DNA of 37,340 bases from Dokdonia sp. (GCA_023299935.1 JALZVV010000050.1:1-37340); one strand, 5' to 3'. Positions 26,243 to 37,180 are shown, numbered from the stretch's first letter. Program-made: numbers and translations. Notes: generated by a model from the letters alone, not told the origin.

Positions 26243-27597
26243 TGAAATATATACTCACCATACTCACGATATTCCTTCTAGCTACTTATAGCTTCGGGCA
26301 AGAAGAGCGTAGTTACAATTTCACCCTAGAAGAGGCTGTCAATTTTGCTTTAGACAGTAATCGTACGGCGATTAATGCACGTAGAGACATTGCCAAAGCC
26401 ATCAAACAAAAATGGGAAACCACAGCAACGGGTTTACCACAAATAAACGGAGCGATTGATTATCAAAACCAACTAAAACAACCAACTGCCTTTATTCCTG
26501 CCGAATTTTTTGGAGGAGCACCAGGTACTTTTCAGCCTGTAATTTTTGGTACTCAACAAAATGCTTCTGTAGTCGCCACGCTTAATCAATTAATCTTTGA
26601 TGGCTCCTATCTTGTAGGCTTGCAAGCAGCAAAAACCTTTCTAGAATTTTCTGAAAATGCCAATGAAAAAACCCAGCTGGAAGTTCGTAAAGGGGTCATA
26701 AATGCCTATGGTGGCGTACTCATCGCAGGAGAGAGTGTTGCTATTCTAGACCGAAATCTGATAACACTGAAGAAGAATCTAGACGATACTAAAGTTATTG
26801 TAGCCAATGGCTTGACAGAGTCTGAAGATGCAGAGCAACTAGAACTCACCTACAAACAGCTAATGAATCAACGAGAGAATGCCCAGCGTATGGAAGGCAT
26901 TGCCTTGCAAATGTTTAATAATGCACTGGGATTGGATATTGATACCAACACCACACTTATACAATCCCTGGAAGAACTCTCCTTCCCAGCATTAGAATTA
27001 TTATCGTCTAACTTTTCGGTAAATAATAATGTAGATTGGAAGATTGCAACCAATCTTACACAACAACGCGAGTTAGAACTCAAATTGGAAAAAAGCAGAG
27101 CGCTCCCCACCTTAGGAGGTTTTGTAAATTTTGGAACCGCAACGGGACAGAACGAGTTTAATTTCTTTGATTCGAGTACGCGCTGGTTTGCACAAAGTAT
27201 TGCTGGTGTGAGCCTTAATGTTCCTCTTTTTAGTTCAGGACTGCGCAATGCAAAAACCGCACGTGCATCCATTGCTTTAGAGCAAGCTACTTCAGACTTA
27301 GAAGAGACAATACAGCAGATAGAACTGGCTTTCGCGCAAGCAAAAAATGACCATCAATTTGCGGTGAATACCTACCAAAACACTAAAGAAAATCTTGCTC
27401 TCGCAGAGCGTATTGAAAATAAAAACCGTATTAAGTTTCAAGAAGGCGTTGGATCAAGTTTTGACCTGAGGCAAGCACAAACACAACTATACAGCATACA
27501 ACAAGAAGTATTGCAATGTATGCTCAATATTATCACCACAAAAGCTCAATTAGAAACCGTATTGAATATTCCTAATTATAGAACTACGAGAAACTAA
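26242..27597 (+). CDS. TolC-family outer membrane efflux protein
   Basis: YNFTLEEAVNFALDSNRTAINARRDIAKA...; coiled-coil repeats; overlaps tetR stop. Confidence 0.93.
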   Translation: MKYILTILTIFLLATYSFGQEERSYNFTLEEAVNFALDSNRTAINARRDIAKAIKQKWETTATGLPQINGAIDYQNQLKQPTAFIPAEFFGGAPGTFQPVIFGTQQNASVVATLNQLIFDGSYLVGLQAAKTFLEFSENANEKTQLEVRKGVINAYGGVLIAGESVAILDRNLITLKKNLDDTKVIVANGLTESEDAEQLELTYKQLMNQRENAQRMEGIALQMFNNALGLDIDTNTTLIQSLEELSFPALELLSSNFSVNNNVDWKIATNLTQQRELELKLEKSRALPTLGGFVNFGTATGQNEFNFFDSSTRWFAQSIAGVSLNVPLFSSGLRNAKTARASIALEQATSDLEETIQQIELAFAQAKNDHQFAVNTYQNTKENLALAERIENKNRIKFQEGVGSSFDLRQAQTQLYSIQQEVLQCMLNIITTKAQLETVLNIPNYRTTRN

Positions 27598-27622
27598 GCG
27601 CACGACCACAAACATATATATT

Positions 27623-28819
27623 ATGAAAAATTTATTATCCATACTAGCAATTACACTTTTTCTATCTTCTTGTGGAAATGAAGAAAAATCAGTCTCATTA
27701 CAAGAGTTAGTTAACGAGAGTGATATAAAAGCAATACGAGCAAAAAAGGACGAGCTCAACGCAAGGGCAACAGCTATCAAAGAAGAATTAACTCAGATAG
27801 AAAAAGCTATTGAGATCTTGGACCCGGCAGAGAAGAAAGAAGTTCTGGTAACGACTACTGTCGTTAAAGACACTTTGTTTAATCACTATATAGAAATACA
27901 AGGAAGCGTAGAGACTAAACAAAATGTACTGGTCTATCCAGAATACCAAGGCACTTTGCTTCGAGTAAATGTAAGAAAAGGGCAACGCGTTTCTAAAGGA
28001 CAAACACTGGCTAGCATAGATGATGGAGGTTTGAGTAGCCAGCTAGCGCAACTGCAAACTCAGGAAGCCTTAGCTCAAACCACTTTTGAGAGACAAGAAC
28101 GATTATGGAGTCAAGAAATAGGCTCAGAAATCCAATTTTTACAAGCAAAAGCACAATACGAATCTGCTCAAAACATGGTAAAACAAATGAAGAGTCAGTT
28201 GGGCAGAACTGTTGTTAAAGCGCCCTTTTCTGGAGTAATAGATGATGTTATTACAGAGCAAGGCACCGTTGTTGCACCTGGCGTACCTCTATTTAGAATC
28301 ATTAATTTAAGTGATATGTATGTAAGTGCAGAGGTTCCAGAAACCTATTTAAAAACCATACATAAAGGAAAAAATGTGAGCGTATATTTTCCTGTACTTG
28401 ATGAAACCGTAGAGACTAGGATTAAACAGTCTGGAGATTATATCAATCCTGCTAACCGTAGTTTTCCCATAGAAATTGATGTCCCTAACAAAAACGGGAA
28501 TATCAAACCCAACCTTACCGCCCGACTTTCAATTAATGACTACACGGCGGAGAATGCGATTCTGATTCCGCTTAATGTGATTAATGAAAATGCCGCTGGC
28601 GAGCAATATGTGTATACCGCTGAAGTTTATACTGAGCCAGGTCGAAGTACGAAAGCGCAAGACAACACAACAGTTGCCAAACAACAAATCATTACTACGG
28701 GAAAATCGCAGGGCGATAAAATTGAAGTCCTATCAGGTATTAAAACAGGAGACCAGATTATAGTAGAAGGCGCAAGATCTGTAAAAGACAATCAAGAAGT
28801 ACGAATCCTAACTTACTAG
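27623..28819 (+). CDS. RND efflux periplasmic adaptor (lipoprotein)
   Basis: Lipobox LFLSSCGNEE; VEVKGQRVSKGQTLA-type lipoyl block (RVNVRKGQRVSKGQTLASIDDGGL), VVKAPFSGVIDDV. Confidence 0.95.
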   Translation: MKNLLSILAITLFLSSCGNEEKSVSLQELVNESDIKAIRAKKDELNARATAIKEELTQIEKAIEILDPAEKKEVLVTTTVVKDTLFNHYIEIQGSVETKQNVLVYPEYQGTLLRVNVRKGQRVSKGQTLASIDDGGLSSQLAQLQTQEALAQTTFERQERLWSQEIGSEIQFLQAKAQYESAQNMVKQMKSQLGRTVVKAPFSGVIDDVITEQGTVVAPGVPLFRIINLSDMYVSAEVPETYLKTIHKGKNVSVYFPVLDETVETRIKQSGDYINPANRSFPIEIDVPNKNGNIKPNLTARLSINDYTAENAILIPLNVINENAAGEQYVYTAEVYTEPGRSTKAQDNTTVAKQQIITTGKSQGDKIEVLSGIKTGDQIIVEGARSVKDNQEVRILTY

Positions 28820-28823
28820 TAAG

Positions 28824-31800
28824 ATGAATGCAGAAAAACAAAAAAAGGTAGACAAAGAATTTGGTTTATCAAGTTGGGCGATAGACAACCCAACCATCAT
28901 TTACGTACTTATGGCATTGTTTCTTGTCTTAGGGCTCAGTGCGTACCTTGGGATGGCCCGAGAGAATTTTCCAGAGATTAATGAGACTAAGATTTATATC
29001 TCTGCTCCCTATCCGGGCAATACCGCCGAAGATATCGAACGTCTTATTGTAGATCCCTTAGAAGACAAGCTACAGAACCTTTCTGGAGTAGTAGAAGTTT
29101 TATCTACCTCGCAGGAAGATTATGCCATTATCACAGTAGAGTTTGACTACAAGATGGATGTGCAAGTCGCAAAACAGCGAGTAAAAGATGAAGTAGACTC
29201 TGAAACAGCAAATGAAGACTGGCCCACCTTTAATGGTGCTAAAGTAGAACCTAATGTTTTTGACCTGAGCATCTCGGAAGAGACTCCTATCTTAAATGTA
29301 AATGTCTCCGGAAATTATCCAGTAGACAAGCTTAAAGACTATGCAGAATACTTGCAAGACGAGATAGAAAGTCTGAAAGAAATAAAAGAAGCGACTATAC
29401 GAGGCGCTCAGGAACGAGAAGTAGAAGTTGCAGTAGATATCTATAAAATGATGGCTGCCCAAGTTAATTTTGATAACGTAATTGGCGCCATTAACAATGG
29501 CAATATGACCCTATCTGCAGGAAACTTAGTTTCCAGTGGGCAACGCCGTAATATTAGAATTATCGGAGAAATTGACACTCCAGAAGAATTAGAAAATTTT
29601 GTAGTAAAATCAGAAAACGGTGCAGTCTATCTAAGAGATATTGCGACAGTTACGTTTACAGAAGAAGATAAAACTACTTATGCCCGTGACCTCACCCTAG
29701 AAAAAGGAGATTCTGTAGATGATCTAGAAGTAAGTAAAAGTGTGGTCATGCTGGATGTTAAGAAACGTTCTGGAGAGAATATGATTGCCGCTGTAGCGCA
29801 GATTACAGACATCATTAAGAATGCTGAGACTAATGTTTTCCCTCCGGACGTAAAAATCACGACAGCAAATGACCAAAGTGCAAAAACCGAAAACCAAGTA
29901 AACGACCTTGTAAACAATATCATTTTCGGGATAATTCTCGTTGTTGGGGTTCTCATGTTTTTCTTAGGGTTTAAAAACGCACTTTTTGTAGGCTTTGCCA
30001 TCCCTATGTCCATGTTTATGAGTTTTATGATTCTCAACCTGATGGGCTATACGATGAATACGATGATTCTTTTTGCTCTCATTATGGGACTGGGAATGCT
30101 TGTAGATAACGGGATTGTGGTGGTAGAAAACGTGTATCGATTAATGGATGAAGAAGGGATGTCACGTATCCAAGCAGCCAAAAAAGGAATTGGAGAAATT
30201 GCTTTCCCAATCATCATTTCAACACTAACTACCGTAGCGGCCTTTGTTCCTTTAGGCCTATGGCCAGGACTGATGGGTCAATTTATGATTTACTTCCCGA
30301 TTACCTTGTCGGTGGTATTAGGGTCGTCCTTGTTTGTTGCGATATTCATTAACTCGATGCTAGTGTCTAAGTTTATGAAAACAGATGAGAAAACGCTTTC
30401 GCGAAAACTACTCCTGCGCATTTCCTTAGTCATGTTACCCATAGGTATATTAATCCTTTTTGCCGGAGGGCCCGTGAGAGGATTTGGTTCTCTCATACTT
30501 GTGACCATTGTACTAATGTGGGTCTATAAATACCTATTGTTTAGTGCCGCCGAAGTTTTCCAACGTCGTTTCCTAAGCTGGTTAGAAAATAAATATAAAG
30601 GATTCTTAGGTTGGGCACTTAGAGGCTGGAGACCACTAGTATTTGTCATTAGCATTTTTATTTTACTCTTTGCCACTTTTGGTGCTTTTGGAGGTTCAAT
30701 AGGTGCTGGACGTACGTCCATAGAATTTTTTCCAGACAATAAACCCAATCAAATCTATGCATATATAGAATATCCTGAAGGCACGGCTATCGAAAAAACA
30801 AATGCGATTACAAAGGAAATTGAACGTCGCATCTTTAAAGTTTTTAATGATGGCGAATATTTAGAAGGCACAGATTATAACGCCCTTGTAGAAACTTCTG
30901 TTTCTCAAGTAGGTGAAGGAGCTAGTAATCCACAAACCGATGGAGGCAGCGCTGCCGAAATGCCTCACAGAGCTAAGATTACAGCTACCATGCGAGAGTA
31001 CAAATTTAGAAATGGCGCAGATAGTGAATTACTCCGTTTTAAAGTACAAGATGCGCTCAAGGGGATTTACCCGGGCGTGGTGATTACCGTTGAAAAAGAT
31101 GCAGCAGGTCCTCCACAAGGCTATCCAATCAATCTAGAATTAGAAGGAAACAATTATGAGGAACTAATAGTTGCCGCAGAGAAAATGCGCAACTTTATAA
31201 ATGCACGTAATGTCCCTGGAGTAGATGAGATTAAGATTGATGTAAACCGTGGTAAGCCAGGAACACAAGTCATTGTAGATCGCCAAAAAGCCGGAGAATT
31301 GGGTGTGGCTGTAGGTCAAGTAGGTATCCAATTGCGTAATTCTATTTTTGGAAGCAAGGCTGGTGTCTATAAAAAAGAAGGTGAGGATTATGACATCTAT
31401 GTTCGTTTTAAGGAAGACCAACGTTTTAATAATTCTGCATTATTCAATCAGAATATCATCTTTAGAGACCCTGCTACGGGACAAATAAAAGAGGTTCCAG
31501 TCGCTGCTGTAACCACAACAAAAAATACTTCATCTTTTAGTTCGATTAAGCATCGTGATTCTAAACGTGTGGTTACCGTATACTCAGCACTCGCTGCGGG
31601 ATATACAGATGCACAGGTGGTAGTCACAGCAATCCAAGAAGAGATGAATAATTTTACAGACCTCCCTAAGAATATAAAAGTAAATTATACAGGTCAGATT
31701 GAGGAACAAAATAAGGAGATGGCCTTTTTAATGAGCGCCTTTTTTGGAGGATTAGGCTTGATTTTCTTTTTATTAATTTTTCAGTTTAGCTCTATTTCAA

Positions 31801-32405
31801 AGCCTATCATTATTATGATAGCAATATTTTTGAGCTTTATTGGCGTATTTGGGGGGATCATCATTAGCGGCTCTTCATTTGTTATCATAATGACAATGAT
31901 GGGTATCATTTCCCTAGCAGGAATTGTAGTAAATAACGGTGTAGTGCTGCTGGATTACACCCAACTCTTAGTCGACAGAAAGGAAGTAGCTCAAGGCTTA
32001 GAAGGAAAACAAATGTTAGATATCTCAACAACTATAGATGTGATCATAGAAGGAGGCCGTGCACGTTTACGTCCGGTGCTTCTTACGGCTATCACAACAG
32101 TCTTAGGCCTAATCCCTTTAGCTATTGGAATCAATATAGATTTCTTTGGCTTGTTTCAGGACTTTAACCCTAGTATTTATGTAGGCGGCGATAATGTGAT
32201 ATTCTGGGGACCTTTAGCCTGGACAGTGATTTACGGTCTAATTATAGCTACTTTCCTCACACTCATCATTGTACCATTACTCTATTATATAGTTTATCGT
32301 ATGAAGCTTTATTTTAGAGGAACAAAAGCAGTTACAAAGAAGCATATTAATGCATCAGATATTGAAAATGAAGCAAATGATTTTGCTATTCGTGAAAGCA
32401 ACTAA
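28824..32405 (+). CDS. RND-family (AcrB-like) efflux permease
   Basis: SAPYPGNTAEDIERLIVDPLEDKLQNLSGV; GLGMLVDNGIVVVENVYRLM; AGIVVNNGVVLLDYTQ; RPVLLTAITTVLGLIPLA. Confidence 0.97.
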   Translation: MNAEKQKKVDKEFGLSSWAIDNPTIIYVLMALFLVLGLSAYLGMARENFPEINETKIYISAPYPGNTAEDIERLIVDPLEDKLQNLSGVVEVLSTSQEDYAIITVEFDYKMDVQVAKQRVKDEVDSETANEDWPTFNGAKVEPNVFDLSISEETPILNVNVSGNYPVDKLKDYAEYLQDEIESLKEIKEATIRGAQEREVEVAVDIYKMMAAQVNFDNVIGAINNGNMTLSAGNLVSSGQRRNIRIIGEIDTPEELENFVVKSENGAVYLRDIATVTFTEEDKTTYARDLTLEKGDSVDDLEVSKSVVMLDVKKRSGENMIAAVAQITDIIKNAETNVFPPDVKITTANDQSAKTENQVNDLVNNIIFGIILVVGVLMFFLGFKNALFVGFAIPMSMFMSFMILNLMGYTMNTMILFALIMGLGMLVDNGIVVVENVYRLMDEEGMSRIQAAKKGIGEIAFPIIISTLTTVAAFVPLGLWPGLMGQFMIYFPITLSVVLGSSLFVAIFINSMLVSKFMKTDEKTLSRKLLLRISLVMLPIGILILFAGGPVRGFGSLILVTIVLMWVYKYLLFSAAEVFQRRFLSWLENKYKGFLGWALRGWRPLVFVISIFILLFATFGAFGGSIGAGRTSIEFFPDNKPNQIYAYIEYPEGTAIEKTNAITKEIERRIFKVFNDGEYLEGTDYNALVETSVSQVGEGASNPQTDGGSAAEMPHRAKITATMREYKFRNGADSELLRFKVQDALKGIYPGVVITVEKDAAGPPQGYPINLELEGNNYEELIVAAEKMRNFINARNVPGVDEIKIDVNRGKPGTQVIVDRQKAGELGVAVGQVGIQLRNSIFGSKAGVYKKEGEDYDIYVRFKEDQRFNNSALFNQNIIFRDPATGQIKEVPVAAVTTTKNTSSFSSIKHRDSKRVVTVYSALAAGYTDAQVVVTAIQEEMNNFTDLPKNIKVNYTGQIEEQNKEMAFLMSAFFGGLGLIFFLLIFQFSSISKPIIIMIAIFLSFIGVFGGIIISGSSFVIIMTMMGIISLAGIVVNNGVVLLDYTQLLVDRKEVAQGLEGKQMLDISTTIDVIIEGGRARLRPVLLTAITTVLGLIPLAIGINIDFFGLFQDFNPSIYVGGDNVIFWGPLAWTVIYGLIIATFLTLIIVPLLYYIVYRMKLYFRGTKAVTKKHINASDIENEANDFAIRESN

Positions 32406-32617
32406 CTTCAATTCATTCCGGGGCATTCAAAGCATCAAGAAAACCTAAAATTTTGTAATTTATATCATAAGCCTTGACTACGCTCAACCCGATTATTAGG
32501 ATTGTTTTACACGCTTTTTGGTTCATTAGCAAGATTATGTTTTGGCGCAAGCGGATCCGTCAAAATTATGTCCAAAGGAAGTGAGCAGTCTTACCACATA
32601 AAAAACTCGATCCTTCT

Positions 32618-32647
32618 TTGTAAATTAAGAGATTAGCGATATATTTG
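32618..32647 (+). promoter_or_regulatory. Bacteroidetes-type promoter of rplU-rpmA (TTG-N19-TATATTTG)
   Basis: TTG 32618-32620 and TATATTTG 32640-32647. Confidence 0.65.
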
Positions 32648-32708
32648 CACCCGCTTAAACCGAAAGGAAGGCACAGTTTAAAATTTAATCACATATTAAT
32701 AATTCGCT

Positions 32709-33419
32709 ATGTACGCAATTGTAGAGATAGCAGGGCAGCAATTTAAAGTTGCAAAAGACCAGAAAGTCTTTGTTCACCGTCTGTCTACCGATGAAGGGAA
32801 AAAAGTTGCATTTGACAACGTTCTTTTAATTGGAGACGGTAACAATGTTACTATCGGCGCCCCGGCTATAGACGGAGCTCAAGTAGGAGCTAAAGTCGTG
32901 AGACACCTTAAAGGTGACAAAGTAATCGTTTTCAAAAAGAAAAGACGTAAAGGATACCGTAAGAAAAACGGACACCGTCAGTCTCTTTCTGAAATCGTAA
33001 TTGAAAGCATCGTTGCTTCTGGAGCTAAAAAAGCAGCTCCTAAAAAGGAAGCTAAGAAAGTAGCTCCTGTAAAGGAAACTACAAAAGCTGAGCCTAAGGC
33101 TAAAGCAGTAGCTCCTAAAAAAGAAGCAGCTGAACCAGCAGCAAAAAAGGCTCCGGCTAAGAAAGCTTCTGGAAAAGCAGACGATCTTAAGAAAATTGAA
33201 GGAATTGGGCCTAAAATTGCGCAAACCCTTACAGATGCAGGCGTTGCTACATTTGCAGAACTTGCAAAAACGGCACCAGCTAAGATTTCTGAAATCATTG
33301 CAGGAGTACGTGGAAATCACATTCCTGACACTTGGCCTAAGCAAGCAGAAATGGCTGCAGCAGGAAAATGGGATGAGCTTAAGAAATGGCAAGATGAATT
33401 AGATGGTGGGAAAGCTTAA
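32709..33419 (+). CDS. rplU: Ribosomal protein L21 with Ala/Lys/Pro-rich linker and C-terminal helix-hairpin-helix-like domain
   Basis: MYAIVEIAGQQFKVAKDQKVFVHRL...KRRKGYRKKNGHRQ; C-terminal DDLKKIEGIGPKIAQTLTDAGVATFAELAKTAPAKISEII. Confidence 0.97.
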   Translation: MYAIVEIAGQQFKVAKDQKVFVHRLSTDEGKKVAFDNVLLIGDGNNVTIGAPAIDGAQVGAKVVRHLKGDKVIVFKKKRRKGYRKKNGHRQSLSEIVIESIVASGAKKAAPKKEAKKVAPVKETTKAEPKAKAVAPKKEAAEPAAKKAPAKKASGKADDLKKIEGIGPKIAQTLTDAGVATFAELAKTAPAKISEIIAGVRGNHIPDTWPKQAEMAAAGKWDELKKWQDELDGGKA

Positions 33420-33482
33420 TAAGCAACTCACTTAAGTTTAATATAGATCCAAGCTTTTGCGAGGATCAAAAAAAGTAACAAA

Positions 33483-33743
33483 ATGGCTCACAAAAAAGGA
33501 GTTGGTAGTTCAAAAAACGGTCGTGAATCACAATCGAAGCGCCTAGGTGTTAAGATTTTTGGAGGACAAGCTGCAATTGCAGGGAACATCATCGTACGTC
33601 AAAGAGGAAACACGCACCACCCAGGTGAAAACGTGTATGGTGGAAAAGATCATACCCTTCACGCTAAAGTGGATGGTGTTGTAAAATTCGCTAAAAAGAA
33701 AGATAACAAATCTTATGTTTCTGTAGTACCATTTGAAGCATAA
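33483..33743 (+). CDS. rpmA: Ribosomal protein L27
   Basis: [29 protein letters not shown]...[21 protein letters not shown]. Confidence 0.98.
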   Translation: MAHKKGVGSSKNGRESQSKRLGVKIFGGQAAIAGNIIVRQRGNTHHPGENVYGGKDHTLHAKVDGVVKFAKKKDNKSYVSVVPFEA

Positions 33744-33766
33744 GGAATATCTTATCCTTAAAAAAT

Positions 33767-33796
33767 AAAACCCTTTCCAGTTTTGGAAAGGGTTTT
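33767..33796 (+). terminator. Terminator after rpmA
   Basis: AAAACCCTTTCC-AGTTTT-GGAAAGGGTTTTTT. Confidence 0.9.
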
Positions 33797-33830
33797 TTAT
33801 GTGGTAATATTTTTTCTTACAAAGAAAGCT

Positions 33831-34529
33831 TTACTTATTCACCAATTTATCCGTGCCTAGGTACCCATCATCTTTGTTATAGTACCAAGCACGATCTTTA
33901 GGCATTTTAATCCCTTCTACGAGCATTTCGCCTGAAAGCAGAATATATTCACCGGTTTTCTCATTAGCGACCTTAAAAAACTGATACACTTCCATTGCAT
34001 ATGTTTCAGGATCAAAGTAAAATTGCCAAATATCTGAACCCACTGTTTCATCATAGCTAACGCGCACTACGAGATACTCTTTATTCTTGAAAGTCGTCCT
34101 TTGTACCACCGGATGTATGTTTGTACCCAGATCTTTGAGTTTCATAGGCAGTCCATACAAGTAGGTATAGTAATTTTTAAACATCACCGTACGTTCACAT
34201 TCCTTCTCTGCTAAGGAAGCTTCTTTTACCGTTCCATCTACCTCAGAAAAGCGGCAGTTGCCATTTTCTATTTCGCGAAAGCTCTTTTTATCTCCTTGTT
34301 GCGTAGAGACGTTAAAGTACTCTTGGGGTAAATCTATGGTTATCATACTCTCTCTTCGAGAGTTATCCTGCATTTCTAGAACGACCTTAAATTCTCCTTG
34401 AAAACTGGACCAATTATTTCCTGGGTCGTGATACCGTATTGCCTTTGTTACCACTTCTTCTCCTGTAAATACCTGTGCACTTAGGCATTGAAATACCATT
34501 ACAAACAGCAAACTAAAAACAATTTTCAT
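33831..34529 (-). CDS. LolA-like outer membrane lipoprotein carrier/DUF-type exported protein
   Basis: MKIVFSLLFVMVFQCLSAQVFTGEEVVTKAIRYHDPGNNWSSFQGEFKVVLEMQDNSRRESMITIDLPQEYF; start moved from 34592 to 34529 at the signal peptide. Confidence 0.7.
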   Translation of the reverse strand: MKIVFSLLFVMVFQCLSAQVFTGEEVVTKAIRYHDPGNNWSSFQGEFKVVLEMQDNSRRESMITIDLPQEYFNVSTQQGDKKSFREIENGNCRFSEVDGTVKEASLAEKECERTVMFKNYYTYLYGLPMKLKDLGTNIHPVVQRTTFKNKEYLVVRVSYDETVGSDIWQFYFDPETYAMEVYQFFKVANEKTGEYILLSGEMLVEGIKMPKDRAWYYNKDDGYLGTDKLVNK

Positions 34530-34615
34530 CCTTATATTTTTGAAAAATGAATATACAATCTTTTCATTTAGTATATTTTCAAATGCATCCAAAAGCTCAA
34601 AATGCGTCCATTAAA

Positions 34616-34643
34616 AAAGCCGTCCTATAGTAAGACGGCTTTT
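34616..34643 (-). terminator. Terminator of the gld operon (after gldN)
   Basis: AAAAGCCGTC...GACGGCTTTT. Confidence 0.85.
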
Positions 34644-34663
34644 AAATGTTGTACGAAATCACA

Positions 34664-35554
34664 TTAGTAATTCCAAAGATCTTGTTCTAAATCCCTAATA
34701 CGTTCTTTTATTCGATTAGACTCATAGAGCTGCATCATTGCATTATTACTAATATACTCTTTTACCTGCCTATCACCCTGAACATTGTCTTCTCGATAAA
34801 TCGTACCGTTAAAACGCCTACTATTTAAGAGATGATCAAACGATATGGGCATAGAAGTATTTTTCCTGTTAAATGCTTTGGCCTTATGCAGAACTTCTCT
34901 TGCTCCTGGGAACCATACCCAAAACAACTCAATATCTTCTTGCTGAGCATCATCTAAGAAGTTTACATCTCCAGAAACTGGGGCAAAACCTAATAATCGA
35001 TACTTAAGCTCACCTTGACGTTTGTCTACATACCAATATCCTCTCATATGATAGGCATTAATATCGTAAGCACTTATACGCCTTGTCTCGATATTATAAT
35101 CAGAAATAGGCAAACCTTCATTTAGTTCTCTATATCCATCATCTGTAGTATCAGTTTTTACCAATGCCGCAGAGATATCATCCAACTGTATTTTTTCTGT
35201 AAAATATGAATCTGAGTAAATGGCATCAATCTCTCCATTCTTTACCGCTTTAAGTACCACATCATATAAAGATCTTCTATCTGATCCAATATTCAGGGTA
35301 TCTACAGGGTAATACATTGGGAAATTAACACGCTCATCTAAATCTACTACCTCCCACGTACTTTTAGACCAGAGCACATCCCTATCGCCAACATATCCGT
35401 AAGGCAGTGGATTATCATTATCATTTTCTATCTGCTCCTCTGTCTTCTCAAACATTTGGTCTGGCGTTTTTGCATTCAAGATATTTCCTTGAGCAAAAGC
35501 CGGTACCGAAAGTACACAAGCAATAGCAAGTAAGATTGCATTTTTAAGATTCAT
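34664..35554 (-). CDS. gldN: Gliding motility/type IX secretion protein GldN
   Basis: Exported; DRDVLWSKSTWEVVDLDERVNFPMYYPVDT...; adjacent to gldM. Confidence 0.93.
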   Translation of the reverse strand: MNLKNAILLAIACVLSVPAFAQGNILNAKTPDQMFEKTEEQIENDNDNPLPYGYVGDRDVLWSKSTWEVVDLDERVNFPMYYPVDTLNIGSDRRSLYDVVLKAVKNGEIDAIYSDSYFTEKIQLDDISAALVKTDTTDDGYRELNEGLPISDYNIETRRISAYDINAYHMRGYWYVDKRQGELKYRLLGFAPVSGDVNFLDDAQQEDIELFWVWFPGAREVLHKAKAFNRKNTSMPISFDHLLNSRRFNGTIYREDNVQGDRQVKEYISNNAMMQLYESNRIKERIRDLEQDLWNY

Positions 35555-35566
35555 AGTATATAAATA

Positions 35567-37132
35567 TTAGTTTGTCACCTCTATAATTACATTCGATACT
35601 TTTGGCAATTTATAACTCGAATTACCTTGTATCTGAGCTTTAATATCAAAAATCTGGACTGTAGACCCTCGTTTTGCCTTTTTCAAAGCATTCTTTGCCT
35701 GAGCATTCAACTTTGTACCTTGCACTTGAACTGTTCCTGCTCCTGGAGCCTTAAATTTGAAACTTGTAACTGACAAGTCCAAGTCAAAATCAAAATCAAC
35801 CAGTTTAGCTCCTATTGGTGCGCTACCTATTGCTTCTCTAGACATTTTCATGTTTCCAGAGTCATCATTACGCATAGTACCTGTAGGACGCGGAATATTC
35901 TTAATACGGAAAGTCGCTTTATCGCTTACACTACCTCCTCCATCAGGAAGGGTACCACTAACATTAATAGTTACTTCTTTGCCCGTACCTGGAGACATCA
36001 TATAGCTTGATCCACTCTTTTTTGTTAAACCAGGAGCAGAAGCGTTAATCTTACTATCCTGTATTCCAGCAAATGTAATGGTCATAGGATTCTGCACCCC
36101 ACGATAAACTACATTCATTTTATCAGCTGCTATTGTAGCACTGTTAGGCTTGTTAATGGTTGTCCACTTCTGATCCACTGCCACTTCTACTTCCTTACCA
36201 TCTTGTAAGAAAATTAAATTACCAGTAATTTTATGATCTCCAACACCACCAGAACCAACTTTTAATTTTACGCGACCACCTTCAAACTCATAACGGTTTC
36301 CAATAGGTCTACCATCAATTAAAAGTTCCACTCTTTCTGGTTTAGTAGATTCATCTACACGCCCTAATGATATCATACCATCAAAGGTTTCTCCTGTATA
36401 GAAAGCCCCTTTTTCCTGGGTCATTACTGTAGAATAGTTTTGGTCACTAATCTTAGATAAAGCCTTTAAGTTTCCTGAAAGAAGTTTAGACAATAATTCA
36501 TTTTCAATAACTTTAATGTCATTCTGCATTTGTGTCATCTTTGTTAAAGATGATACCATTGGAAATCCAACAAAATGGTAATTAATGTAATCTTTTGTCA
36601 CTCCCTCACTATCTGTAATATCTTCCGAATTAAAAACTTCAGATATTTCTGCAGCTAACTCTTGATTAGTATCTTGAATAAGCGCCACCATTCCATTGCG
36701 GTACATATCCATTTGATCTAAAAAGTTTTGACCAGCTGCCGAAACTTTCCCTCCTTTATAGAAGTTCTCATCTAGGTACTGTGTCTTATCCATTGATTCA
36801 TAGTCCTTATCATCTTTTACTTTATTGCCAACTAAAAGTTCAGCTTTTGTAGTTTCAAGATAATCGTATAACTTTTTGGATATATCGGAAGCACTTTGTG
36901 CCGTAGCCGCAGCTGTTTTGAACTCTTCGTTCTCGCCAGCTTTTTTTCTGAGATCACCTAAAGCAAGGTTATTCTTAGCTTCAAAACCAGTATTAGCTTT
37001 CACTAACTTCTCATTAATCGATCCAAATGCCGATAGTACTTCCTTAGACATATTTAATGCTAGCATTGCTATAAACACTAAATACATCAGGTTAATCATT
37101 TTCTGCCTTGCAGATAATTTTCCTCCTGCCAT
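35567..37132 (-). CDS. gldM: Gliding motility/type IX secretion protein GldM
   Basis: MAGGKLSARQKMINLMYLVFIAMLALNMSKEVLSAFG. Confidence 0.97.
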   Translation of the reverse strand: MAGGKLSARQKMINLMYLVFIAMLALNMSKEVLSAFGSINEKLVKANTGFEAKNNLALGDLRKKAGENEEFKTAAATAQSASDISKKLYDYLETTKAELLVGNKVKDDKDYESMDKTQYLDENFYKGGKVSAAGQNFLDQMDMYRNGMVALIQDTNQELAAEISEVFNSEDITDSEGVTKDYINYHFVGFPMVSSLTKMTQMQNDIKVIENELLSKLLSGNLKALSKISDQNYSTVMTQEKGAFYTGETFDGMISLGRVDESTKPERVELLIDGRPIGNRYEFEGGRVKLKVGSGGVGDHKITGNLIFLQDGKEVEVAVDQKWTTINKPNSATIAADKMNVVYRGVQNPMTITFAGIQDSKINASAPGLTKKSGSSYMMSPGTGKEVTINVSGTLPDGGGSVSDKATFRIKNIPRPTGTMRNDDSGNMKMSREAIGSAPIGAKLVDFDFDLDLSVTSFKFKAPGAGTVQVQGTKLNAQAKNALKKAKRGSTVQIFDIKAQIQGNSSYKLPKVSNVIIEVTN

Positions 37133-37180
37133 GTCTTTATATTTTTAAGGTTAGTAATTAGTTATAGTAACTAACATTAA

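Noticed and set aside
29678-30037. 119-aa ORF antisense to the RND permease
   Set aside because: Overlaps a strongly conserved transmembrane coding region; no independent support.
32826-33392. 188-aa ORF antisense to rplU
   Set aside because: Ser/Phe/Cys-rich translation is the mirror of the Lys/Ala-rich linker; not a believable protein.
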